Made by a program: the position numbers and the translations under genes. Under the pieces are notes generated by a model, which saw nothing but the letters and a program-made list of their open reading frames with translations, had not been told where the DNA came from and ran no database searches. Source: Bifidobacterium pongonis (lineage in GTDB: Bacteria > Actinomycetota > Actinomycetes > Actinomycetales > Bifidobacteriaceae). Taken from it: 32,751 nucleotides of DNA. The DNA is taken from contig NZ_JAHBBE010000032.1 of assembly GCF_019331805.1 (NCBI RefSeq), positions 1-32,751 of the forward strand. Reading direction: 5' to 3'. This document shows, piece by piece, positions 15,504 to 23,640 of this stretch (positions are counted from its first letter, which is position 1; each line of letters opens with the position of its first letter).

Positions 15504-16565
15504 ATGACTACCGCGCAGACGGAAGCCGTCGTCACCTCGGCGGATGATATTCCGTTCAACACCCATAGGCGCGATTGGAAGAAAGGCGCCATCATCGTCG
15601 CCTTCTGCATCATCCCCGTCGCGCTGCTGGTCATCTTCACCTACTGGCCGTTCATCCAGATGTGCGGCTACTCCTTCTACAAGATGAAGTACATCGGCAC
15701 CCCGCGTTTCGTCGGGCTGCGTAACTACCACGACATCTTCACCCGTCCGGAACTGCTCGCCACGCTGAAGCTGAGCCTCTACTACATGGTCGGCGCACTC
15801 ATCCAGGTCGCCCTGGCCCTGTACCTGGCCACCGTGCTGGCCTTCAAGGTGCGCGGCGGCGGCTTCTTCAAGGGCGCCATGTTCTTCCCCTACCTGATCA
15901 ACGGCATCGCCGTCGGTTTCATCTTCAAGTTCTTCTACACCCGCGGCTACGTGCTCGACACCGTGCTGCAGTGGTGCGGATTCAGCCAGGATATGCTGCC
16001 GTACTGGCTGAAGGACCAGTCGATCAACAACTGGTCGCTGGTGGCCTCCTCGATCTGGCGCTACCTCGGCTCGACCCTGATCCTGTTCATCGGCGCCATC
16101 ATGTCCATCGACTCCTCGCTGTACGAAGCGGCCGAGATCGACGGCGCCAACAAGTGGCAGCAGTTCAAGCACATCATCCTCCCCGGCATCCAGACCATCC
16201 TCGTGCTGAACATCATCCTGTCCATCACCGGTTCCCTCTCCGCCTTCGAAGGCCCGTACGTCATCACCTCCGGTGCGAACGGCACCGGCACCTACATGGT
16301 CCAGATGGACAAGATCGCACACACCGACCAGAAGGTCGGCCTGGCATCGGCCATGGCCGTGGTGCTGCTCATCATCATCATGATCTGCGCGTTGCTGCAG
16401 AAACTCATCATGGGCTTCCTGTTCAGGGACGCCGATGACGGTACCGCAAAGGCCCGCAAGCAGGCCGCGAAGATCGAAAAGGCGCGTCGCCGTGCACTGA
16501 AGAAGGCCAATAAGGTCGCCGCAGGCAAGGCGCCGGTATTCAAGAACGGAAAGGCGGTGGCGTGA
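15504..16565 (+). CDS. Carbohydrate ABC transporter permease (MalF-like)
   Basis: 353 residues with six hydrophobic segments of the binding-protein-dependent transport fold. The EAA loop that contacts the ATPase reads EAAEIDGANKWQQFKHIILP (about residues 209-228). The C-terminal 45 residues are very Lys/Arg/Ala-rich (KARKQAAKIEKARRRALKKA), longer than in most MalF-type permeases and probably cytoplasmic. ATG 15504 follows AGAAAAGAGAG. Its stop overlaps the start of the next permease by one base, so the two are translationally coupled. Pairs with that permease in one importer. Confidence 0.92.
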   Translation: MTTAQTEAVVTSADDIPFNTHRRDWKKGAIIVAFCIIPVALLVIFTYWPFIQMCGYSFYKMKYIGTPRFVGLRNYHDIFTRPELLATLKLSLYYMVGALIQVALALYLATVLAFKVRGGGFFKGAMFFPYLINGIAVGFIFKFFYTRGYVLDTVLQWCGFSQDMLPYWLKDQSINNWSLVASSIWRYLGSTLILFIGAIMSIDSSLYEAAEIDGANKWQQFKHIILPGIQTILVLNIILSITGSLSAFEGPYVITSGANGTGTYMVQMDKIAHTDQKVGLASAMAVVLLIIIMICALLQKLIMGFLFRDADDGTAKARKQAAKIEKARRRALKKANKVAAGKAPVFKNGKAVA

Positions 16566-17455
16566 TGACAAGCGCAACTGTTCAGGCCAAGGCCCCGGTC
16601 CAGAAGGTGAGCTTCTGGTACCACTTCAAGCAGTGGGGATTGAGCTTCCTGAAGTACTTCAGCCTCATCTTCATCACCTTCTGGATCCTGCTGCCGCTGG
16701 TCACCTGCTTCTTCACCGCGGCGAAGGACACGGAGGAGTGGCAGAGCACCTCCGTGATGGCGTTCCCGAAGAACATCTTCAACTTCAACAACTACGTTGA
16801 GGCATTCAAGCTGTCGAACATGGGCGTCGCCTTCCGCAACTCCCTGATCGTCCTGGTCGCGGTCTGCTTCCTGACCACCATCATCGGCACCCAGCTGGCC
16901 TACGTGCTCTCCCGCTTCACCTTCCCCGGCAACGCGGTCATCCGTACCGCCTTCCTCATGGCATCGCTGCTCCCCGGCATCGCCATGCAAGTCGCGGTCT
17001 ACAAGATCATGGGCACGTTCCACCTGATCAACTCGCTGTGGGGCTACATCATCATGTCGATGGGCACCGATGTGATCTCGATCTACATCTTCATCCAGTA
17101 CTTCGAGAACATCTCCATCTCCCTCGATGAGGCCGCCCTGATGGATGGCGCAAGCTACTTCACCATCTACAGCCGCATCCTCCTGCCGCTGCTCAAGCCC
17201 GCCATCGTGACCTGCCTGATCCTCAAGGGCGTCGGCATCTACAACGAGTACTACTCGGCCAACCTGTACCTGCAAGACAAGCAGAAGATAGGCACGGTAG
17301 CCATCTCCCTGTACGCCTTCACCGGCCCGCAGGGTTCGAAATACAACCTCATCTGCGCCGGCGTGATCATCACGCTGCTGCCCGCCCTGATCGCCTTCCT
17401 GGTGTTCCAGAAGCAGATCTACAATGGCGTCGCAGCTGGTGCGGTGAAGGAATAA
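16565..17455 (+). CDS. Carbohydrate ABC transporter permease (MalG-like)
   Basis: 296-residue inner-membrane permease with six hydrophobic segments. The EAA motif reads DEAALMDGASYFTIYSRILL (about residue 189 on). It starts at ATG 16565, whose A is the last base of the preceding TGA; the GTG directly before it (16562) is an alternative. GGAAAGGCGG lies 7 bases upstream. It completes the importer with the upstream binding protein and permease. A GC-rich hairpin and the beta-mannosidase gene follow. Confidence 0.92.
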   Translation: MTSATVQAKAPVQKVSFWYHFKQWGLSFLKYFSLIFITFWILLPLVTCFFTAAKDTEEWQSTSVMAFPKNIFNFNNYVEAFKLSNMGVAFRNSLIVLVAVCFLTTIIGTQLAYVLSRFTFPGNAVIRTAFLMASLLPGIAMQVAVYKIMGTFHLINSLWGYIIMSMGTDVISIYIFIQYFENISISLDEAALMDGASYFTIYSRILLPLLKPAIVTCLILKGVGIYNEYYSANLYLQDKQKIGTVAISLYAFTGPQGSKYNLICAGVIITLLPALIAFLVFQKQIYNGVAAGAVKE

Positions 17456-17481
17456 ACGCCAAAACGGAACAGACGTGAAAA

Positions 17482-17519
17482 CGCCCCCGGCCGTGGCCTT
17501 CCGGCCCGGTCCGGGGGCG
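17482..17519 (+). terminator. GC-rich hairpin between permease and beta-mannosidase genes
   Basis: CGCCCCCGG (17482-17490) pairs with CCGGGGGCG (17511-17519), followed by CTTCTACCC. Without a T run it is a partial terminator or mRNA-stability hairpin inside the operon. Confidence 0.6.
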
Positions 17520-17562
17520 CTTCTACCCCCAACCACCATCATTCGCAAAAGGACTCATGAAA

Positions 17563-20265
17563 ATGACCCATACCCCCAGCACCTTCGCCCCGCTTGCCGG
17601 CAAGTGGACGCTCACCGCGTTGAACCCAGGCGCCGTGCCCGAGGAACTCCGCGACCGTCTGACCGCAGGCATCCCCGCCACCGTTCCGGGCGAGGCGACC
17701 CTCGACCTGATCAACGCCGGACTCATCGACGACCCATTCGACGGCGACAACGAAACCAAGCAGCAGTGGATCGGCGACGTCGACTGGCGCTTCACCTGCG
17801 TATTCGACTGGCATGACGACGGCTCCGACCGTCACGACCTCGTCGCCTACGGTCTTGACACCATCGCCGCACTCGCCCTCAACGGCCGCCCCGTGGCACA
17901 GACCCGCAACTGCCACCGCTCCTACCGTTGGGATGTGCGCGACCTGCTCGTGGACGGCACCAACGAACTCACCGTAAGCTTCACCTCGCCGGTGCGCGAA
18001 TCCGACCGCATGGAACAGGAACGCGGCTACTACCCGCACACCGAACACCACGCATTCAACCAAATCCGCAAGCCCAGCTACTCCTTCGGCTGGGATTGGG
18101 GCATCGACGTCGCCAACGCCGGCATCTGGCGCGAAATCGGCATCGACTCCTGGAACGACGTGCGTCTCGCCGCAGTGCGTCCGCTGGTGGACGTCGACAA
18201 GGACGGCAACGGCATCCTGACCGTCACCGTCGAAGTGGAACGCGCCGGCGCCGGTCGCATCATGAGCCCATACGACTCCCACCCCGCGCTGAAGCCGCTC
18301 ACCGTGAACGTGGCGCTCGCAGGCCACGGCACCGTGCTCGACGCGGATATCGAAATCCCCGAAGGCCGCACCACCGGCACCGCACGCATCGTCGTGCCGG
18401 CCGTCAAACTCTGGTGGCCGATCGGCTACGGCGATCAGCCGCTGTACACGCTGCATGTCTGCGGCGGCGGTTGCGCCCAGTGGCAGGGCAAGGTCGGTTT
18501 CCGTACCGTGCACGTCGACACCCGTGCCGACGATCTGGGCCGTCCATTCCAGATCTACGTGAACGACGTTCCGGTGCACGCCCGCGGCTACAACTGGATT
18601 CCCGACGATGCCTTCATCGGCCGTCTGTCCAACAAGGATTACGAACGCGGCATGCGCGACCTGGTCGAATCCAATTCCAATATGGTGCGCGTGTGGGGCG
18701 GCGGCATTTACGAGGCCGACGAATTCTACGACATGTGCGATGAAGCCGGCATCATGGTCTGGCAGGACTTCATGCTCGCCTGCGCCGCATACCCGGAGGA
18801 CGAGGAGACCAAGACCGAGGTCGAAGCCGAAGCGCGCGAGCACATCACCCGACTGAGCAGCCATCCGAGCCTGATCGTGTGGAACGGCTCCAACGAGAAC
18901 TACGTGGCGTACTCCGAGTGGGGCGGCTACAAGCAGGCCCTGCGCGACGACGACCGCAAGCCGAACGCATACGGGTACGGCGAGAAGCCGTGGGGCGACT
19001 ACTACTATTCCGAGCTGTTCCCGGCGCTGCTGGAGGAGCTCGACCCGGGCCGTTCCGTGTACCTGCCGAGCTCGCCGATGGCGTTCACCCCGTTCGTGGC
19101 CGCCAACATGGACACCGACGGCACCATGCACATCTGGGATGCGTGGAACCGCGCCGACTACACCGTGTACGCGCAGTACACCCCGCGCTTCGCCGACGAA
19201 TTCGGCTACCAGGCACCGCCCGCGTTCAGCACGCTGACCCGCGTGGTGCACGACGAGAAGCTCGAACCGTTCGGCAAGCAGATGCTCGTGCATCAGAAGG
19301 CTTCCGGCGGCAACTACAAGCTGGCGCGCGGCATGCGCTCCCACCTGACCCCGGGCCATCTCGACGACGTGAGCTTCGGCGGCGTGGTCAACGGCAAGCC
19401 GTCCGACGGCGAGCACAGCTGGCTGATCCCCACCGACGAATGGGCGGATATCGAGGATTGGCACTGGGCATGCCAGCTGCAGCAGGCGCAGGCCATGCGT
19501 TTCGGCGTCGAGCACATGCGTTCGCTCGAACCGGTGAACGCCGGTGCGCTGATTTGGCAGCTGAACGACGATTGGCCGGTGGTCTCCTGGGCCGCGGTCG
19601 ACTTCGACGGCCACCGCAAGCCGGTGTGGTACGCGTCCCGTGACTTCTTCGCACCGAGGCTCGCCACCATCCAGCCGCGCACCAGCGAGGAATACCGCCA
19701 GACCCACAGCTGGGAAGGCGTGAAGACCGCCACCGATCATCTGGAGCTCATCGTGCTGAACGACACCCGCGAGGCATGGCATGGCGCTTGGACCGTTGAG
19801 CGCGTGACGCTCGACGGCAAGGTGCTCGCCTCCGAAAGCTTCGACGTGTCGTTCGACGGCGTCGGCCATCAGGGTCTGCCGTTGAGCGAGGATGTCGCCA
19901 CGTTCGGCGATCCCGCCAACGAGCTGCTGGTCGCCACCGCGTCCGACGACGCGTTCGCCAGGGTCGTCTACAACCCCGCCGAGGTCATCGATCAGGCGCT
20001 GCCCGCACCCGCCGAGGCGTTCCATACGAGCGCCAAGGCCGTGGACGGCGGCTACGAGCTGACCGTCACCGCCACGGGCTATGTGCGCGACATGTTCTGC
20101 ATGGTCGACAAGGTCGACCCTGCGGCGCACGTCGAGGAAGGCATGGTGACCCTGCTGCCGGGCGAGACGGTCACGTTCTACATCGCATCCGACAAGCAGG
20201 TGGAACCCGCCGCGTTCGCCGCGTCGAACGTGCTGCGCACCGCCAACGACCTGAAGCGTCGTTGA
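17563..20265 (+). CDS. Beta-mannosidase (GH2)
   Basis: 900 residues, the usual length of GH2 beta-mannosidases; removes beta-linked mannose from the non-reducing end of manno-oligosaccharides. A jelly-roll domain leads, with RKPSYSFGWDWG near 172-183 (the GWDWG signature separates beta-mannosidases from beta-galactosidases). A TIM barrel follows, with acid/base Glu about 445 in VWNGSNENY and nucleophile Glu about 546 in FADEFGYQAP. C-terminal beta-domains extend from about 680. No signal peptide, so cytoplasmic. ATG 17563 is 9 bases behind AAAAGGA; ATG 17557 is only 3 bases behind it and would add two residues. It is fed by the importer upstream; the divergent esterases would deacetylate its substrates. 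Confidence 0.92.
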   Translation: MTHTPSTFAPLAGKWTLTALNPGAVPEELRDRLTAGIPATVPGEATLDLINAGLIDDPFDGDNETKQQWIGDVDWRFTCVFDWHDDGSDRHDLVAYGLDTIAALALNGRPVAQTRNCHRSYRWDVRDLLVDGTNELTVSFTSPVRESDRMEQERGYYPHTEHHAFNQIRKPSYSFGWDWGIDVANAGIWREIGIDSWNDVRLAAVRPLVDVDKDGNGILTVTVEVERAGAGRIMSPYDSHPALKPLTVNVALAGHGTVLDADIEIPEGRTTGTARIVVPAVKLWWPIGYGDQPLYTLHVCGGGCAQWQGKVGFRTVHVDTRADDLGRPFQIYVNDVPVHARGYNWIPDDAFIGRLSNKDYERGMRDLVESNSNMVRVWGGGIYEADEFYDMCDEAGIMVWQDFMLACAAYPEDEETKTEVEAEAREHITRLSSHPSLIVWNGSNENYVAYSEWGGYKQALRDDDRKPNAYGYGEKPWGDYYYSELFPALLEELDPGRSVYLPSSPMAFTPFVAANMDTDGTMHIWDAWNRADYTVYAQYTPRFADEFGYQAPPAFSTLTRVVHDEKLEPFGKQMLVHQKASGGNYKLARGMRSHLTPGHLDDVSFGGVVNGKPSDGEHSWLIPTDEWADIEDWHWACQLQQAQAMRFGVEHMRSLEPVNAGALIWQLNDDWPVVSWAAVDFDGHRKPVWYASRDFFAPRLATIQPRTSEEYRQTHSWEGVKTATDHLELIVLNDTREAWHGAWTVERVTLDGKVLASESFDVSFDGVGHQGLPLSEDVATFGDPANELLVATASDDAFARVVYNPAEVIDQALPAPAEAFHTSAKAVDGGYELTVTATGYVRDMFCMVDKVDPAAHVEEGMVTLLPGETVTFYIASDKQVEPAAFAASNVLRTANDLKRR

Positions 20266-20294
20266 TGGCGTAGGCGGCACCATAAGAGAGGAGG

Positions 20295-20328
20295 GAAGCG
20301 CTTCGGCCAAAGCTGGCTGAAGCGCTTC
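20295..20328 (+). promoter_or_regulatory. Double GAAGCGCTTC site forming a hairpin before the LacI gene
   Basis: GAAGCGCTTC occurs at 20295-20304 and 20319-20328, centres 24 bp apart. Each is a perfect palindrome with the AAGCGCTT core of the importer operator. Together they fold into a 15-bp stem (one G-T wobble) around AAGC, followed by TTGCCTT. It can therefore be an operator pair for the LacI regulator and a terminator of the beta-mannosidase transcript. Confidence 0.7.
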
Positions 20329-20370
20329 TTGCCTTACGAGAACAGTGTTTTCAAGTATTCGGTTGTCAGT

Positions 20371-20386
20371 TATCCTGAATAGGATA
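20371..20386 (+). promoter_or_regulatory. Inverted repeat TATCCT-GAAT-AGGATA in the LacI gene promoter region
   Basis: Perfect 6-bp arms around GAAT. TTGTCA at 20363-20368 with a 16-bp gap to TATGTG (20385-20390) is a possible promoter overlapping it. The role is unknown. Confidence 0.4.
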
Positions 20387-20457
20387 TGTGAGTTCTTGGG
20401 ACCATGAATTTCGATTCGGATCCCGAAGGGGAAGAGCCGCGACGAAAGGAGCGTCCC

Positions 20458-21492
20458 GTGGCAGGGCAGAAGAACAAAGTCACCATTTTCGACGTCGCCA
20501 AGGCATCCGGGGTTTCCAGCAGCGCGGTCTCCTACGCGCTGAACGACAAGCCCGGTGTATCCGAAGCCACTCGCGCGAAAGTGCTGAAGATCGCCCGCGA
20601 ACTCGGGTGGAAGCCGAACGGCGCCGCACAATCCCTGGCCCGTTCGAACACCAGCCGTATCGGCGTGGTGCTGGCGCGGGAAGCACAGCTGCTTTCCGTC
20701 GAACCGTACATGATGGAGCTGCTCGCCGGCTTGGGCGCCGAACTGGAACAGCATGACTATTCGATGCTGCTGCGTTTCGCCATCGGCCGTGACGCCGAAA
20801 TGTCGATTCTCAAGGATTGGATCGCCACCGGCAATGTGGACGCGCTGCTGCTGGTCAATCTCGAAATGGATGATCCGCGCGTGGCCCTGCTCAAGGAGCA
20901 TCCGGAAATGCCGGTGCTCGCCCTGTGCGACCCGTCGCTGTCCGGCGGGCTGCCTGTCATGCGAAGCCTCGACATGGAGGCCGTCACCGGAGCCGTGTCC
21001 TATCTGCATACGCTGGGCCATACGCGCATCGGGCGCGTCGGCGGCCCCGAAAGCTTCGGCCATTCCTACATCCGTGACGCCGCCTTCTCCGACGCCGCCG
21101 CCGAACTCGGCGTCCGGTACCGCTGCCTGCACGCCGACTACACGCCCGCCGGCGGCATCGAAGCGACCAAACGACTGCTGTCCGTCAGCCCGCGTCCCAC
21201 CGCGATCATCTACGACAACGACGTCATGGCCCTGGCGGGCATGGGCATCGCGCGCGAAATGGGCTTCGACATCCCCGGCGACCTGTCGATCATGGCATGG
21301 GACGATTCCTTCATGTGCACCGCGGTGTTCCCGCATCTGACGGTTATGGGACGCGACATCGTCGGATCCGGCAGACTGGCCGCCAAACTGCTGCTCAAAC
21401 TCATCGACGGCGAGCGTTTCGACGTGGTCGACGAGTCGCCGTACGACCTGCGCGAACGCGCCTCCACAGGCCCCGCGCCGGCGAACGACTAG
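20458..21492 (+). CDS. LacI-family transcriptional regulator of the mannoside locus
   Basis: 344 residues, normal LacI length. The HTH at residues 8-55 reads VTIFDVAKASGVSSSAVSYA, with the hinge helix PNGAAQSLARSNT, then a periplasmic-binding-protein-like sugar-sensing domain (GVVLAREAQ to the C terminus, with AIIYDNDVMALAGMGIARE). GTG 20458 is chosen because AAAGGAG ends 6 bases upstream and the HTH then begins at the usual distance; ATG 20404 would add 18 atypical residues and has no ribosome site. The GAAGCGCTTC pair upstream and the related sites in the divergent promoter region suggest it represses itself, the importer/mannosidase operon and the esterase operon. The effector is presumably a mannoside (inference). 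Confidence 0.9.
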   Translation: MAGQKNKVTIFDVAKASGVSSSAVSYALNDKPGVSEATRAKVLKIARELGWKPNGAAQSLARSNTSRIGVVLAREAQLLSVEPYMMELLAGLGAELEQHDYSMLLRFAIGRDAEMSILKDWIATGNVDALLLVNLEMDDPRVALLKEHPEMPVLALCDPSLSGGLPVMRSLDMEAVTGAVSYLHTLGHTRIGRVGGPESFGHSYIRDAAFSDAAAELGVRYRCLHADYTPAGGIEATKRLLSVSPRPTAIIYDNDVMALAGMGIAREMGFDIPGDLSIMAWDDSFMCTAVFPHLTVMGRDIVGSGRLAAKLLLKLIDGERFDVVDESPYDLRERASTGPAPAND

Positions 21493-21645
21493 CCTCCGCA
21501 CGCCGCGCCCACAGCGAAAATATTCGTCGCCGAGGGGTTGTATCATCGAAAAGTTGCTTGTTTCAGGTCATCCGACCGCAAGCGACGCGTATACACACTC
21601 CTGCCATGGAACGTCCGTGGCCGAATAGTCCGAAGGAGGTGGGTG

Positions 21646-21942
21646 ATGTCTGCGCACAAGTACGAACTGATGTTCATCGCCGATCCTGAGCTGGATGAGC
21701 GCGGTCTGAAGAAGCTGACCGAGCAGTATCTGGAACTCGTCACCAAGGAAGGCGGTTCTGTTGACGAACCCGATTACTGGGGCCGTCGCAAGCTTGCTTA
21801 CGAAATCGCCGGCAAGACCGAGGGTAACTACGTTGTGGTGACCTACTCCGCCGAGCCTGCAACGAGCGACGAGCTGGATCGTGTGCTCAACCTTAACGAA
21901 TCCGTGATCCGCACGAAGATCCTTCGCAAGGACGCCAAGTAA
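21646..21942 (+). CDS. rpsF: 30S ribosomal protein S6
   Basis: 98 residues with the S6 start KYELMFIADPELDERG and the motif YWGRRKLAYEIAGKTEGNYVV. Binds the S15/S18 region of the small subunit platform. ATG 21646 has AAGGAGGT 5 bases upstream; an in-frame GTG three bases earlier is unlikely. First gene of the conserved rpsF-ssb-rpsR-rplI operon. Confidence 0.98.
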   Translation: MSAHKYELMFIADPELDERGLKKLTEQYLELVTKEGGSVDEPDYWGRRKLAYEIAGKTEGNYVVVTYSAEPATSDELDRVLNLNESVIRTKILRKDAK

Positions 21943-21994
21943 GTTTTATCGTCAGCGTTCACGCTGGATGTACAACTAAGAAGAAGGACACGTC

Positions 21995-22654
21995 ATGGCA
22001 GGTGAAACCGTCATCACCGTGGTGGGCAATCTCACCGCGGATCCCGAGCTGCGCACCATCGGAAGCGGCGCTTCCGTGTGCAGCTTCACCATTGCTTCGA
22101 CTCCGCGTAATTGGAACCGCCAGACCGGCCAGTTTGAGGACGGTCAGGCGCTGTTCATGCGCTGCAGTGCATGGCGTGACCTTGCCAACCACTGCGCGCA
22201 GAGCCTGTCCAAGGGCATGCGCGTGATCGCACAGGGTCGTTTGCAGCAGCGTTCCTATCAGGCGCAGGACGGTTCCAACCGTACTGTGTTCGAGATGCAG
22301 GTCGACGAGATCGGCCCCTCGCTGCGGTACGCCACCGCCCAGGTGCAGCGCCAGTCGTCCGGTCAGGGCGGCTTCGCAGGCCGTAACGCGGGCAACGCCG
22401 GGTATTCCGGTGGCGCCAGCGGCTTCGGCGGCAACGCGGGCGGCTATAACGGGGGCAACTCCGGTTTCGGAGGTAACTCCGGCTTTGGCGGCAACAGCGG
22501 TTTCGGCGGCGCCCAGAGCGCCCCGTCCAACCCGGCCGCCAATCAGGCGCCGGCTGCCGATCCTTGGGGCAACGGCGGCGATGGAGGCAACAGCTTCTCC
22601 ACGTTCGGCGGCTCCTCCGATTTCGGTGGTGGCGACGACGAACCCGAGTTCTGA
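21995..22654 (+). CDS. ssb: Single-stranded DNA-binding protein
   Basis: 219 residues. The OB fold covers about 1-110 ([36 protein letters not shown]) and binds single-stranded DNA in replication and repair. A long flexible tail from about 125 is rich in Gly/Asn/Ser with [20 protein letters not shown] repeats, written by near-repeats in the DNA at 22460-22510. The C terminus ends DDEPEF, an acidic tip of the kind that recruits partner proteins. AAGAAGGA precedes the ATG. Placement between rpsF and rpsR is the standard order. Confidence 0.97.
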   Translation: MAGETVITVVGNLTADPELRTIGSGASVCSFTIASTPRNWNRQTGQFEDGQALFMRCSAWRDLANHCAQSLSKGMRVIAQGRLQQRSYQAQDGSNRTVFEMQVDEIGPSLRYATAQVQRQSSGQGGFAGRNAGNAGYSGGASGFGGNAGGYNGGNSGFGGNSGFGGNSGFGGAQSAPSNPAANQAPAADPWGNGGDGGNSFSTFGGSSDFGGGDDEPEF

Positions 22655-22699
22655 TACATCCAGCACACTGCATTTTCAATCGTTCATAAGGAGAACATC

Positions 22700-22948
22700 A
22701 TGTCACGTAAGAGGCCGCAACCGCCGGTCAAGCCGTTCAAGAAGAAGCCGAACCCGCTGAAGGCGGCGAAGGTCACCGAGATCGATTACAAGGACGTCGC
22801 TCTGCTGCGCAAGTTCATTTCCGATCGCGGCAAGATCCGTTCCCGTCGTATCACCGGTGTCACCGTGCAGGAACAGCGTGAGATTTCGAAGGCCATCAAG
22901 AACGCCCGCGAAATGGCTCTGCTGCCGTACGCCACCTCTGGTCGCTGA
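22700..22948 (+). CDS. rpsR: 30S ribosomal protein S18
   Basis: 82 residues with a basic N terminus and the S18 core [19 protein letters not shown] and [14 protein letters not shown]. Partner of S6 on the platform. AAGGAG lies 6 bases before the ATG. This looks like the zinc-independent form: the N-terminal Cys motifs of zinc-binding S18 are absent. Confidence 0.98.
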   Translation: MSRKRPQPPVKPFKKKPNPLKAAKVTEIDYKDVALLRKFISDRGKIRSRRITGVTVQEQREISKAIKNAREMALLPYATSGR

Positions 22949-22967
22949 GTTAGGGAGGCTATGAATC

Positions 22968-23414
22968 ATGGCTGAAACCAAGGTTATTCTTACCAAGACC
23001 GTTGCCAACCTCGGTCACTCCGGTGACGTTGTCGAAGTGAAGCCCGGCTTCGCTCGCAACTACCTCATCCCGCAGGGCCTCGCCTTCGCTTGGAACAAGG
23101 GCGCTGAGAAGCAGATTCTCGCTATGAAGCGCGCTCGTCTGGCCCAGGCCGTCGCCACCCGTGAGGATGCCGTCGCCGCCAAGGCCGCCATCGAAGGCAC
23201 CGCCGTCGAGATCGCCGCCAAGGTGTCCGAGTCCGGCAAGCTGTTCGGCAGCATCTCCGCCGAGCAGATCGCCCTCGCTCTTGAGGACAAGGCCGTTGTC
23301 GACCCGAAGGCCATCGAGGTCGAGTCCATCAAGACCACCGGCGAATTCCCGGCAAAGGTCGCCCTCCACCCGGAGATCACCGCTTCCTTCTTCGTGAAGG
23401 TCGTCGCTGAGTGA
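22968..23414 (+). CDS. rplI: 50S ribosomal protein L9
   Basis: 148 residues. The N-terminal RNA-binding domain has [20 protein letters not shown] and [13 protein letters not shown], the L9 signature, then a long connecting helix and a C-terminal domain ending in the hydrophobic FFVKVVAE. Last gene of the operon, followed by a strong terminator. Confidence 0.98.
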   Translation: MAETKVILTKTVANLGHSGDVVEVKPGFARNYLIPQGLAFAWNKGAEKQILAMKRARLAQAVATREDAVAAKAAIEGTAVEIAAKVSESGKLFGSISAEQIALALEDKAVVDPKAIEVESIKTTGEFPAKVALHPEITASFFVKVVAE

Positions 23415-23497
23415 TTTCCCCCATTCGCCGCTGCCAGCCTTTGGGGCTTGCACGGCGGATGATTCCAGACTGAAGTACGTCTGAGCTTAAGCATTGG

Positions 23498-23534
23498 AAA
23501 TCCCCCTGCACCGATGTGGTGCAGGGGGATTTTC
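23498..23534 (+). terminator. Terminator of the rpsF-ssb-rpsR-rplI operon
   Basis: AAATCCCCCTGCACC and GGTGCAGGGGGATTT form a 15-bp stem around GATGT, ending in TTTT. Confidence 0.93.
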
Positions 23535-23562
23535 CGTATGTGGGCACGTTCGGAGGCTGCCT

Positions 23563-23640
23563 ATTCATGCCGATTCATGCCGATTCGTACTGATCGGCGT
23601 GGATCAGTACGAATCAGCGCGAATCGGCACGGCGGTTTTT
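23563..23640. repeat. Nested repeats and hairpin between convergent genes
   Basis: GATTCGTACTGATC (23582-23595) and GATCAGTACGAATC (23602-23615) form a perfect 14-bp hairpin around GGCGTG. ATGCCGATTC is repeated directly just before it, and GAATCGGC follows at 23621-23628 as an outer partner. TTTTT at 23636-23640 makes it a possible second plus-strand terminator; it also lies directly downstream of the minus-strand gene ending at 23639. Confidence 0.65.

Noticed and set aside
17539..21546. Very long open frame on the minus strand (about 1335 codons)
   Set aside because: It is antisense to the beta-mannosidase and LacI genes, is rich in Gly/Val/Arg/His as expected from GC-rich third positions, has no ribosome site and no recognisable domain.
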